From Aphis gossypii (lineage: Eukaryota > Arthropoda > Insecta > Hemiptera > Aphididae), in NCBI RefSeq assembly GCF_020184175.1, contig NC_065532.1:20584001-20648000 (forward strand): a DNA stretch of 64,000 nucleotides, written 5' to 3'. This document shows positions 24,026-34,914 of the stretch, one piece after another. Position 1 is the stretch's first letter; each line of letters opens with the position of its first letter. Under the pieces are notes generated by a model that searched no databases, had not been told where the DNA came from, and saw only the letters and a list, made by a program, of their open reading frames with translations. The translations under genes and the position numbers were made by a program.

Positions 24026-27000
24026 TTACACTTCTTCTAATTTCCTTTTCTTCCATGCTTTAGCAGTTTCTAGAAGTTTAAGGTTTGGTCTTGCAGCGTC
24101 ATCCTCTGGGAAAATATAGTCTATTTTTTCTTCCCATCCTTTGTCCCTCTGAAATAAATTAAACAAATATTAATTCAGTAAATATTTTAATAGTGTAAAA
24201 TAGTTATAATATAAATAAAATTTTTCTTACTCCACTTTCTGAGGTATAAGGCACTCGTTTTTTAATCCTCCTTGGCAACATGTTTTTGACTTTAGTTTTA
24301 CTATCTTCATCTCCATGTTCTTCTTCAAATTTACACCATGCTTGTAAAATGCCTTCTCTTTCTTCTGGTGTACCACCTCTTCGTAATGCTTCATTACCTC
24401 TTTCAAATACTCTTCTTGCTACTGATACACTATCGATACCTTCCTCTTCTGAAGAAGCTTCAAATTGTGCATAACTCATCCATACCTGCCATATCAAAGT
24501 AGGTTTTTTATTTTTATTAGCTTACTTATTTAATTTGTTAACAAAAAAAATCAAATATAAATATGGTAGAACATTACTTTGAAATGATTAGTTCTTTCTA
24601 AAAGTCTTTCATATAACTTTCTAGCTTTTTCCGTTTCCCCTTGTAATGTCTCAAAATCAATGTAAGATTTCCATAGAACTTCTGGCATATCTAATCGTTG
24701 TTGATTTACAGCTAATTCATAAATAGCTCTAGCGCGATCAATATCACCCAATACTGTTTCTAACTCTGCAAACTAAAATAAAAATCAATTTTAATTGGTA
24801 TGCAAAAACTTAATAATTGTACTACCGCCTCATATATTTAGTCATTTAGTTAATACGTACTCGAATCCAAGTAACACAATTTTCTGATCCGAATTCTAAA
24901 TACTTTTCATATAATATACGACATCTTTCAAATTCTCTAAGTTGTATTTCTAAATCAATATAGCCTCTAAACAGTTTATCTCTGGGGCATAAACCTAATG
25001 CAACACCCTGTAAAATCAATTAGCTATAATATAGATATTATAGAACTTATTTAAAACTACAAAACATTACCATTCGTTTTCTTGCGGCTGTTAAATTTTT
25101 ATGTCGTATTTCAAATTGTGCATAATATAACCAAGCTTTAGAAAAAGTGAATATTTTATGAGGTATAGTAGAAATGAATGTCTGGTAAACGTCACGTGTC
25201 CGCTCTTCATCTTCAGCTTCTAGTTCTTCAAACAAAGCATAATTTATCCATAAATAAACATATCGACGCCACGCATGCTTTTCCTATAATAAAAATATAT
25301 AGAATTTAATTGCAAAGGATTAAGATTTAACACATGGAAAACAAAATTAATTAATATATATACTTATTAATAAAAGAAGCTTACATTTGAAGGAGGTATA
25401 TTGGCAACTGCTCGTTCATATGTATCTCGAATGACTTCTAAATTTCCTTCACTTTCGACCAATTTTAAGTAATCAAACCAAGCATCGTAATTTGTTGGAT
25501 TATCTTTTACTTCCTGAAAGTGAAATAGTTAAAACATGGTTTTAATTTAATTTAAAATTTATAAATACTTGTTCATATTGCAGTTTTCTTTTACTACTAA
25601 TAACACTTTCAATTGCAGTTCGATCACCAAATTTTTTCTCATGTATTGTATATGCTTTATATATATCATGGCATCTGTCTTTAGGAACATGATCCAAAGC
25701 ATATTTATAAATTACTCGTACACGTTCATGCTTAAATCAAATCAAATATTGTGAATGTTAATTAAATAACAAATATTTATATATTGTATATTCTTTAATA
25801 AATGTAAAAAAAATAATATTAATCAATTTTAATACTTCTTTTTGTCTTTCTTCAAATCTAGCGAATGCAATAAACAAATTTTCATTGATATGATCATCAC
25901 CAAAAAATTCAACTGCTTTTTCAAATACACTTCTTGCTCCAACAATAAAACCATTTTGCTCTTCAAATCTAAAAGAAAAAGTAATGAAAAACTTTTTAAT
26001 TTTAACTTGGAACATATATTACCTAGCATATCTTATCCAGTTTGTGACGTCTGGGTGTACCATAACAAAATTATTATAGATTTTTCTTGCACGATCAACT
26101 TCATGGTAACGCAATTCAAATTTTATATAAGTCAACCAAGCTTGTTCTGGTGGTTCCCATTCCATCCATCGTTCAAATACTGCTCTAGCTCCTAAAAATA
26201 ATTATTCTCATTACATAAAATAATAATAGAAAAAAATGTAAATTATTAAATTTTAATTTTACCAGCGACATTTCCTAACATTTCTTCCATATAAGTATAT
26301 TTGTACCAAAATTGATTGGCACGAGGCATGATGACAACTGCACGATCCCAAAGATTTCTGGCATGCATCACTTGTCGATGTCTCATTTCTAGTTCGGCGT
26401 ATTTTAGCCATAGTGTTATATTTCGGTGATCTGTATCTAGTGCTCTTTCATAAATTGATCGTGCTCTTAAAATAAATATACAGTTATGTAAATTAAAATT
26501 ATAAGCAACATAAACTTAGAATAATAATATATAAAAATAAAAAATATTAAGTTTTAACTGTATGAAACACATACTTTCAACAAAATTTTAACTTGGTAAG
26601 CTACATAATAATTGGCAAAGGTTAGATTGGGTTTATTTTATTAAAGAATTTTTTGCATTAAATGAGAAAAAATACTTAATTTATATAACATAAAAAAAGA
26701 TTTAGATTAACAGGATTCCAAATTGTAATGTATGTCTTCATCTAATAAACATTTAATTACTAAATGTGATCATAGTTTTAATATTAGACATTAGAGTAGT
26801 GAACATTTTAAAACTATAATATTAATCAATAATAACTTATTTTAAAATAAAAATATCAATGAAAACCTTTTGAGAACATAGATAAAAATTGTTATTTTTA
26901 AGTTTGATAATACAATTTAAAAAGTCCATTCACTCTATTAATCTTATATTAAAGCTAATAATACTAAAGTCGTACTGCTGAATGAAAATTTATTGTGTTG

Positions 27001-27626
27001 TATGTTTCTAACACTAACAAGTTCAGAATCCACATAAATTAATAACTGAATAAAAAAATATAATTTTAAGTAGGTGTTATTGCACGATACTATGATTTAA
27101 AATATTGTAACGTACGGCTAAATTAATTTAATATGGTTTACCTTTGAATTTCTTTTTGACTTTCTTCCCATGCAGCATATTTTATCCAATTACTTATATT
27201 TGTACGGTTTCTTCTAATATTATCTTCAAAAGCACGACGTTTTCTGTGTTGATAGTCTCTTAATTCTACTGGATCAGAGATTTTTTGTTTGGGAGGCTAT
27301 TTTTTATTAGATTTTATTAGAAATGCATATTAATGTCATAAATATTTTAGTTAAAAATCTAAAATAGACTACACAATAAAGGTAAAGTTCATTAATCAAA
27401 ATACTTACAGGTGGTACAATTTCAAGATCACGCTCCTTTGCTTCTCTTAATAACTGCTCAGCAGTGATTTGTATCTCTGCAGGTGCCTTATTTTTCACCT
27501 AAAACACAAATATGAGTAGTAAACAATTCCAGTGGATACTTTCCTTAACTATTTAAAAAGATTTTTCATAACCGTCATGTAGTTACATACCTTGGCGACT
27601 TTAGGATTTTTCGGTGGTTTCTCCAT
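24026..27626 (-). CDS. crn: Crooked neck (CRNKL1/Clf1), HAT-repeat splicing factor
   Basis: Thirteen exons in transcription order: 27626-27591, 27498-27409, 27296-27142, 26465-26263, 26191-26023, 25968-25836, 25730-25569, 25513-25385, 25283-25071, 25007-24861, 24772-24578, 24485-24231, 24148-24026; 2,010 nt, 669 residues (Drosophila ~700). It begins MEKPPKNPKVAKVKNKAPAE, followed by KDRDLEIVPP-like text and PKQKISDPVELRDYQ. The rest is consecutive HAT (half-a-TPR) repeats with the W-x2-Y-x3-E pattern (WLKYAELEMRH, WLTYIKFELRYHE, WLYYAQFEIRHKN) ending in KAWKKRKLEEV. Crn is a scaffold of the Prp19-associated complex and is required for spliceosome activation in the nucleus. All introns are GT-AG and in phase. 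The 676-bp intron at 26466-27141 holds nothing recognisable. Confidence 0.96.
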
Positions 27627-28880
27627 TTTTAAATTAGTCTGGACGTCGGGACACAAAACACACTAACTCGAGTCTCGAATAGTTTTACTGTTAATTTAAT
27701 TACTTATTACTAATTATTTGTGTACATTATTTGCTATAAATAAAAAAGAAAAATTATAAGTAAATCTTATTCATATTATTGTAATGTTTAGTCTGTGTTT
27801 TTCAATGTTTTATTCCCTATTGTATGATAACATGATATAAACAACCAAGATTGTAACTTGTTTTTTTTTTTGTACAGACTTATATGGAAATCTGTGTTTT
27901 TTTGATGATCAAATATCAAAGACTCTGTAAATATTTTCAATAAGCCCAGACAAAAGCGCGCAATATTTAAATCTGTGTTCAATAAAGCAATAAATAATAA
28001 TAATAATTAGTTATATAAATTATAATATTAGTGAATTACATACTTACATTATTACTTTTATTATTTTATTACAGGAAAAAAAAATTGTAATAATGGTTTA
28101 TAAATCTGTGCCTCCCATAAGAACCATTATAAAATTTCTTTTGATTTCCTTTTACGAGCTCTACTATTATTCTGCAATAAATATCCAGGAAATAATATTA
28201 CAAAATTCAGATGGGGGTATAGTTTTAAAATAGACTATAATATAATGCATAAAATATGTTTGTATTCAATGTTTTCCCTAAATATTGTATATAATATGTA
28301 TAGGTATTAAAATGTTTCAATGTGTATTTTGAAAACTTATTAATTTGAGTTATTATTATAATAGATGATTAAAACGTAAGGGTATAAAATATAAATTATT
28401 TTTTTTACACATTTCTATATATAAATGAATGATCAGTATAATATGTATGCTAAATGCTAATAGTGAATTTTATATCCACATCAAAAACAATTTTTGACTA
28501 TAAAAAAACGATAAATATCGTTATTCATAGTGTACATAATAAATATAATATAATTTCATCATTTAATTGTGAATTTGAAAAAAAAAAAAATAACACTCGA
28601 ATATTTTATAAGTTTTTCGGTTTCTACTTTCTAAAATTAAAAATCTTTTTTGTATATAACAATTTCTATCGATGTATAAAATGCAAATTGCAAGCATATC
28701 AAATGTCTATAAATACTTCAAAAAGAGTCAAAACATTTTAAACCAAAAAACAAAATTGATTTTGTTAAAAAGGTTGATTTGCGTAGGTAACAATATTTCT
28801 GTTTTTTTTTAAATTTTTTCTTTTGTTATTTCCAATTTAATTGAAAAATAAGGAGATAATTTTTAATATTGACCTTCTTT
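27627..28880. other. Intergenic region left of the Hsp70 gene
   Basis: The first ~60 bp (27627-27690, relatively GC-rich) are the likely promoter/5' UTR of crooked neck. The remainder is AT-rich with long A and T runs and no supported exon. Confidence 0.4.
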
Positions 28881-29020
28881 AAGTACAAACTAAATAAAAA
28901 AAATTTCCGAAACCACCGCCCTTAAAGTTGAAAAAAAATTATTTTTTAGATTACCTGTACATAATTAGAAAAACTTATCATTGTAAAATCGCAAAAAACA
29001 CATACTCTGCTCAGAATCTA
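28881..29020 (-). repeat. Inverted fragment of the 35-kb repeat family
   Basis: On the minus strand it reads GATTCTGAGCAGAGTATG, then GCGATTTTACAATGATAAG, then GGGCGGTGGTTTCGGAAA. These align in order with 35208-35370 of the long copy (GATTCTGAACGGAGTGAAG, GATTTTACAATGATGTATG, GGGGGTGGTTTCCGATG). The copy probably continues leftward, but the match becomes too AT-rich to bound. Confidence 0.55.
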
Positions 29021-29853
29021 AAAATGTAGAGTACAAATAACGTAAAAAAAAACAGAACAATTTCAAGAATGTTTTGTAAAATTAAATGAACCATAGGTTG
29101 CTATGGTTACTATTAGAATGTACTTGAAAATTTAAATGCTGCTTACAAATTTTTGTATTTTTGAAATTTTTAAGTTTTTGTAAACAGTAAAGACAGCATT
29201 CGAAGAACCTTGTATTAAGTCATCAAATTTTTTAAATGTTAACTATAAAATAATCTACAAATACTTAAATTTAAAAGAATCTAAAAAAAGTAAAAGTTTT
29301 CAAATATCTTTAAATAGCACAAATAATTTGAAAATGCTTTCAAGTTTAATAAATGTTAATATACATACCTACCTATATAATGAAATTTTAAGTAGTTACC
29401 TAATTACAGTAACACAATAATTACCAACACATGTTTTTGAATCAAAAAAAAAAATACATTGACACAAATACTGGTTTTGCATAAAACTTTTCGTTAGGCT
29501 GTTATTGAGCAACTTATTTTGTTCTTCCTGATTAAATTGAAAATACTTAGAATTTTTTACTTTTGACTGCCAAAGTATCAACGAACTGATTTGCTACCAC
29601 CCAGAAACATTTTTCTAATAATATTAGAATGTTTAGAATACAATATTATAATGTATTATAATTTATTATATAGTGTTAAATAGAATATCATTGGTATTTG
29701 GTATTCGAAAACAACATAATTTAATATCGTCTTCCTATTACCTACTTCATAGGTAGGTAGGTATAGGTAGGTACCTAAATAAAACTTTCAACACACATAG
29801 ACACTTAAAAATAAAAATAGATACACCTAAGTAAAAATAACGAGAAAAACAAA

Positions 29854-29871
29854 GAAAGTTCGAGAATGTTC
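29854..29871. promoter_or_regulatory. Distal heat-shock element of Hsp70
   Basis: GAAAGTTCGAGAATGTTC is four perfectly alternating pentamer cores (GAA-nn-TTC-nn-GAA-nn-TTC), the canonical binding site for trimeric heat-shock factor. It lies about 200 bp upstream of the expected transcription start. Confidence 0.88.
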
Positions 29872-30014
29872 TATAACATTGTAGTATCCATGCCTCTAGG
29901 CTCTAATATTTTATAATATAGTAATAGCAGTGAAAACTAACACATCGCGCGTTATTGGAAGCGGTGAAGTAGGGGGAAGGCGTCGCGGCCTAAACAGTGC
30001 TCGCGAAACGTATC

Positions 30015-30033
30015 GAATCTTCTCGAACGTTTC
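30015..30033. promoter_or_regulatory. Proximal heat-shock element of Hsp70
   Basis: GAATCTTCTCGAACGTTTC gives GAA-nn-TTC-nn-GAA-nn-TTT, with three perfect units and a fourth with one mismatch. A further in-phase GAA lies at 30005-30007. It sits immediately upstream of the TATA box, as in other inducible Hsp70 promoters. Confidence 0.85.
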
Positions 30034-30040
30034 GTCGGAT

Positions 30041-30048
30041 ATATAAAC
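30041..30048 (+). promoter_or_regulatory. TATA box of Hsp70
   Basis: ATATAAAC lies 8 bp after the proximal heat-shock element. Transcription would be expected to start near 30068-30075 (GCAGTCAGTTTG, an arthropod TCAGT-type initiator), giving a 5' UTR of about 235 nt. Confidence 0.75.
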
Positions 30049-30303
30049 GTTAGCACCGCGCCGCTCGCAGTCAGTTTGAATCTTGAAGCTATATCAGTGC
30101 GACCGAAACACATTAACTTGTGCAGTAGTGCTGTTCTGTATTATTCACCATTTATCCAGTGTAATTTTAAACACAAAGTGACTTTTAAAAAATAAATCGT
30201 CATCGAATTGTGCGTTATTGCGTATACGTTTGTTTTTATATACACAATTTAATATCTATTCGTATTGTACGTAAATAAAATCGAGAAAATTACTGGCGAA
30301 GAA

Positions 30304-32217
30304 ATGGTTGGAAAGACGGCAATCGGTATCGATTTGGGCACCACCTATTCTTGTGTGGGTGTCTGGCAACACGGAAAAGTAGAGGTCATCGCTAACGATC
30401 AAGGTAACAGGACCACCCCGAGTTATGTGGCATTCACTGACACCGAACGGTTGATCGGCGATGGGGCCAAAAACCAGGTGGCAATGAACCCCGTGAATAC
30501 GGTGTTCGACGCCAAACGTTTGATCGGACGTCGTTTCGACGACGAGAAGACGCAAGCGGACATTAAACATTGGCCGTTCAAAGTGGTGAACGACTGTGGG
30601 AAGCCCAAAATCCAAGTTGAATTCAAAGGTGAACGGAAAGTGTTTGCGCCGGAAGAAATCAGTTCGATGGTGCTAATGAAAATGAAGGAGACAGCGGAAG
30701 CGTACTTGGGACGTGACGTGACTGACGCCGTCATCACGGTGCCGGCGTACTTCAACGATTCGCAGAGACAGGCGACTAAAGACGCGGGCGTCATAGCCGG
30801 CCTAAACGTGATGAGAATAATCAACGAACCGACAGCTGCAGCTTTGGCGTACGGTCTAGACAAGAACCTGAAAGGAGAGAGGAATGTGTTGATATTCGAT
30901 TTGGGCGGTGGCACGTTCGATGTATCTGTTCTGCAGATCGACGAGGGTTCGATATTCGAAGTGAAGTCAACGGCGGGCGACACGCACTTGGGCGGCGAAG
31001 ACTTCGACAACCGGCTGGTGAGTCACTTGGCCGAAGAGTTCAAGAGGAAATTTAAAAAGGACGTACGTAGCAACCCGAGAGCGTTGAGACGATTGAGAAC
31101 GGCTGCCGAAAGAGCTAAGAGAACTCTGTCGTCTAGCTCGGAGGCCACCATTGAGATTGATGCTTTGATGGAAGGTATCGATTTCTACACTAAGGTTTCT
31201 AGAGCGCGTTTCGAGGAGTTGTGCGCAGATCTGTTTAGATCTACTTTGCAGCCAGTGGAAAAGGCGTTGGCAGATGCCAAGTTGGACAAGGGAGATATAC
31301 ACGACGTGGTGCTCGTGGGTGGTTCGACGAGGATTCCAAAGATTCAGAGTCTGCTACAAAACTTTTTCTGCGGCAAACCACTTAACCTGTCCATCAACCC
31401 CGACGAAGCGGTAGCCTACGGTGCCGCGGTACAGGCGGCCATTCTCGGCGGTGACACGAGTTCTGCGATTCAAGACGTGTTGCTCGTGGACGTCACTCCT
31501 CTGTCGCTGGGCATCGAGACCGCAGGCGGCGTGATGACCAAAATTGTCGAGCGCAATTCCACTATTCCGTGCAAACAAACCCAAACGTTCACTACATACG
31601 CAGATAACCAACCAGCCGTCACCATCCAGGTGTTCGAAGGAGAAAGAGCTATGACCAAGGACAACAATCTGCTAGGAACGTTTGACCTGACCGGCATACC
31701 TCCGGCCCCTAGGGGCGTACCCAAGGTCGAGGTGACTTTCGATATGGACGCAAACGGTATTTTGAATGTATCTGCCAAAGAAAACAGTTCTGGGCGGTCT
31801 AAGAACATTGTCATCAAGAACGACAAAGGTCGCCTGTCTCAAGCCGAAATCGATCGTATGCTTAACGAAGCGGAACGGTACAAAGACGAGGATGAACGAC
31901 AAAAGGCCAAGATCGCGGCCAAAAATCAGTTGGAAAGCTATGTGTTTGGCGTTAAACAAGCGTTGGACGAGGCCGGCGATAAGTTGACCGAATCTGAGAA
32001 AAATACCGGCAAACAGGAATGCGACGCAGTGGTTCAGTGGTTAGACAATAATCAATTGGCAGACAAAGAAGAATACGAGTACAAACTTAAAGAAATCCAA
32101 AAGAGCTGTTCTGCTTTAATGATGAAGATACACGGTGCAGGACAACCCGGTGGCGCGCCACCTGGTGCTCATGGTTTCCCAGGATCTAATGGACCAACCG
32201 TTGAAGAAGTAGATTAA
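30304..32217 (+). CDS. Hsp70: Heat-inducible cytosolic Hsp70
   Basis: An uninterrupted 637-residue frame starting MVGKTAIGIDLGTTYSCVG. It has the three Hsp70 signatures: IDLGTTYS (residues 9-16), IFDLGGGTFDVSVLQ, and VLVGGSTRIPKIQ. The nucleotide-binding domain is followed by the substrate-binding domain (DVTPLSLGIETAGGVMTKI, IPPAPRGVPKVEV), the helical lid and a GAP/G-rich tail ending EEVD. EEVD is the cytosolic signature that docks TPR co-chaperones. Lack of introns, two heat-shock elements and a TATA box mark a stress-inducible copy, since intronless genes escape heat block of splicing. The coding region is far more GC-rich than its neighbours, as expected for strong expression. The frame is open back to a TTG at 30265, but the ATG at 30304 matches the family. 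Poly(A) signal AATAAA at 32612-32617. Confidence 0.98.
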   Translation: MVGKTAIGIDLGTTYSCVGVWQHGKVEVIANDQGNRTTPSYVAFTDTERLIGDGAKNQVAMNPVNTVFDAKRLIGRRFDDEKTQADIKHWPFKVVNDCGKPKIQVEFKGERKVFAPEEISSMVLMKMKETAEAYLGRDVTDAVITVPAYFNDSQRQATKDAGVIAGLNVMRIINEPTAAALAYGLDKNLKGERNVLIFDLGGGTFDVSVLQIDEGSIFEVKSTAGDTHLGGEDFDNRLVSHLAEEFKRKFKKDVRSNPRALRRLRTAAERAKRTLSSSSEATIEIDALMEGIDFYTKVSRARFEELCADLFRSTLQPVEKALADAKLDKGDIHDVVLVGGSTRIPKIQSLLQNFFCGKPLNLSINPDEAVAYGAAVQAAILGGDTSSAIQDVLLVDVTPLSLGIETAGGVMTKIVERNSTIPCKQTQTFTTYADNQPAVTIQVFEGERAMTKDNNLLGTFDLTGIPPAPRGVPKVEVTFDMDANGILNVSAKENSSGRSKNIVIKNDKGRLSQAEIDRMLNEAERYKDEDERQKAKIAAKNQLESYVFGVKQALDEAGDKLTESEKNTGKQECDAVVQWLDNNQLADKEEYEYKLKEIQKSCSALMMKIHGAGQPGGAPPGAHGFPGSNGPTVEEVD

Positions 32218-32617
32218 TTATTTTAACAGTTCCATCCCAAGTGAATACTATTGTTAACTATATCCTAGATATACATTTTATTACTATTATTATTTTTATT
32301 TTGTAAAAAACCTTCTAGATTTAATCTACGACTGATTTTTCATTAGTGATATTTAATTATGTTTTCTTAAAATGTATTAATTTATTGGCTGTATAGTACC
32401 TATGTATAATGTATATATTTATATTTTTTTTATTATTATTTATAAGGTAATGATCTGCACTGTAGTAAAAGACAATGTTGTGTTTGAATTTAGTATTAAA
32501 ACACGTGGATACTTAACTACTATTTAACCATAAATTCTATTTTTTTTTCCAGTCAAATATTTTTAATATTTATTAACATTGTATAGTTATTATTTATTCT
32601 ATAATTTTTTTAATAAA

Positions 32618-33615
32618 TATATTTTTATTTGATCTTATATATTCTTATTGTATTTATTTGTTGTTTTGTTAATAATTTATCCCAAAAAGCTACACTTATA
32701 TTTATTTTTATATTTTTTCAAGATTAAAATGGCCATTCACGTCAGCACGAGGCCACGAGCGGTCATTTTAGATTATGAATGTCGTATTATAATATTTTAT
32801 GTATATGCTACTACATTTAGAACTTCTTGACACTTTTTGGAATAAAAAAATGGTAACTCAGCTCACCACATTTTATATGGACATTCTGTTAAAACAATGA
32901 ATAAATGATGATTTAAAGTAAAATATTAGTAAATAATAATTTTTGTATTTTTCATTAAAATAAATGTTTACCAGTTGTAATATTATATTTTATTAATTAT
33001 GTAAACTATTTTATAATAATCATATTTTATTCATAGTATTTGCATTTTGCATAATCAATGAATCACTATAATTATCATTATCACAGGTGTTTAAATTAAT
33101 AAAAATCGATATATGTCAGATTGATATGGAATATAATATACATATTTCATATTATTATATATTTATATTAAATATGCACAATGCACCTGAGCCCAATAAA
33201 TTAGTATCGAATTAAATTTTATTAAAAATAATTACAGTAATCGGGTGGTTAGTATGTTAGATCATAGTAATTGTTTAAAATATTGAGTTAAAAAATTATC
33301 GAAGTATAAAAAAGTATCTATTTCTCCTCCTAAACTTGGTCAAAAGTATCAAGTGTAGCATCTTTTCTAAAAGGCAATGTTCTTGAGCTGGTACTTAAAA
33401 GATGTCATTTTTCGATTTTCGAAACGGTACTTGAAATAAAAACGTTTAAATGAGAAAAAACGTACGATTCCACGATTTTATAATATTAAATACTTACAGA
33501 CCAAGTTCCACAATAACCGTCATAGACCATACTGTACTGCAAACGTACAATACTCGCGTACTTATAATATGTATATATAACCAATTATCGCAACTTTTCG
33601 TCATCAAGTATATTA
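32618..33615. other. AT-rich region downstream of Hsp70
   Basis: No exon recognised. Around 32728-32771 AAAATGGCC and the near-inverted GGTCATTTT flank a GC-richer core (CACGTCAGCACGAGGCCACG), a small imperfect hairpin of unknown origin. The stretch 33300-33420 looks like a degraded interspersed repeat. Confidence 0.35.
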
Positions 33616-34870
33616 CGTGTGATATGTTTATGGTTATGTCGTATAATTAAAATCCGATTATGTTTTGTAAAGACACATCTAACCGTCAGTTATCTTCTAC
33701 TTCGTCGCCTACTAAGCATGATGAAACGAAAGAAAAAGTATTTATTTGGTGGAATATCTCGTAAAAACAAACCTGTCATTTCATACTTTCGCAGTTTCGT
33801 ACCACGCCACCACTTTCCAACCCAAGCGGTTATTTGGCACCTTCACCATTCGATCCCTGTCAAAGATATCGAGACAGCTCTAATTTTGGGAATTTTGGGA
33901 ATTGGGCTTTTAGTCCTATGTGTCCACCCTTTTCTTAATCGTGTTACTAAAAGTCCACTGTCACTGTTTTCAGTGAGTCTTGAACCAATTGAATCCAGCT
34001 ATAACATTTTTAAATTAACCAAGTTACTAAACTCCATAATCACTGTCGAAAAGTCCAGGGAATCCCGTTTTCCTCTTAATGCATGAAATTCTAACTTTAC
34101 GGTCATACCAGGTCGTACTGTAGACACTCCTCGCTGTATCAAATGCAGTGAGACTCATCTCACTGCAGATTGCATAAAGTCCCGAGAACTACTCGCGAAA
34201 TGTGCTTTATGTTCTGGAGCCCATACGGCAAATTATAAGGGCCTACAAAAAACTCATCAAGTTCCAAGATAGGAAACGACAATTTTCCAAAACAACCAAC
34301 AACAACACTTCAAAAAAAGCGTACCCAGGTGCCCCAACAATCAAGATTCCGGTCACTCAAACCCCTCTAAAATATAAGTCATATGCCGAATCAACGAAAA
34401 ACGAAGAAAAAATGTTTTCCACCCACATTTCCAATATCCTATCTAATTTCATTTCTAATTTTAATTCCATTATAAGCCCTCTTATCTCTCTTCTCACAAC
34501 AACTCTTAATTCTCTCCTTGCTAAATCAATATACCAACGTATATACATAATATACATATTTATTATATATATAACATTATTACTAACCATAGTTATCACT
34601 ATCTATTTTCATTTTGTAATATTATTACAAAATTGTTTTCATAATTTCAATATTTAACTTTCTATTTGCAGTTAATTAATCTTAATTGCTTTATATAATT
34701 ATATTCCTATTGTACAGTCTTCCGGAACTAACGTATCTTATATTATCTTATAAGTTATAATCTTTATGTTTTATATTCTTAATTTTATATAACTACCTAT
34801 AGCATGAACACATAATTGTCGGGATTAATTGTAAATTAAAAAGATTTCAATAATAAAAAAAAAAAAAAAA
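33616..34870 (+). mobile_element. Jockey-like LINE remnant: ORF1 (gag-like) plus 3' end with poly(A)
   Basis: Frame-shifted, stop-interrupted coding text spans about 33715-34260. First comes a region like the zinc-finger-associated PRE_C2HC domain of LINE/gag ORF1 proteins (VIWHLHHSIPVKDIETALIL, RVTKSPLSLFSVSLEPIESS, FKLTKLLNSIITVEK). Two CCHC-like zinc knuckles follow (CIKCSETHLTADC and CALCSGAHTANYKG), the last with Tyr in place of the final Cys. After a serine/asparagine-rich stretch comes AT-rich 3' UTR-like sequence ending in poly(A) at 34855-34870. No reverse transcriptase or endonuclease is present, so this copy has lost ORF2 or belongs to a non-autonomous ORF1-only derivative. The 5' end is uncertain. 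Confidence 0.7.
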
Positions 34871-34914
34871 TTACAGACGACGTTTTCTACCAGAAATATT
34901 ACTAAACAAATTAT

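Noticed and set aside
28454..28741. 95-residue plus-strand frame
   Set aside because: It is Lys/Phe/Asn low complexity from AT-rich DNA, with no domain or splice partners.
30265..30303. N-terminal extension of Hsp70 from a TTG
   Set aside because: There is no ATG in the extension, and the Hsp70 family starts right at the 30304 ATG.
30423..31010. 195-residue antisense frame inside Hsp70, and several other long antisense frames at 30256-31959
   Set aside because: They are mirror frames created by the GC-rich codon bias of Hsp70. They have no homology or start context, and the sense strand is unambiguous.
34357..34599. 80-residue minus-strand frame
   Set aside because: It is antisense within the decayed Jockey-like element and partly low complexity.
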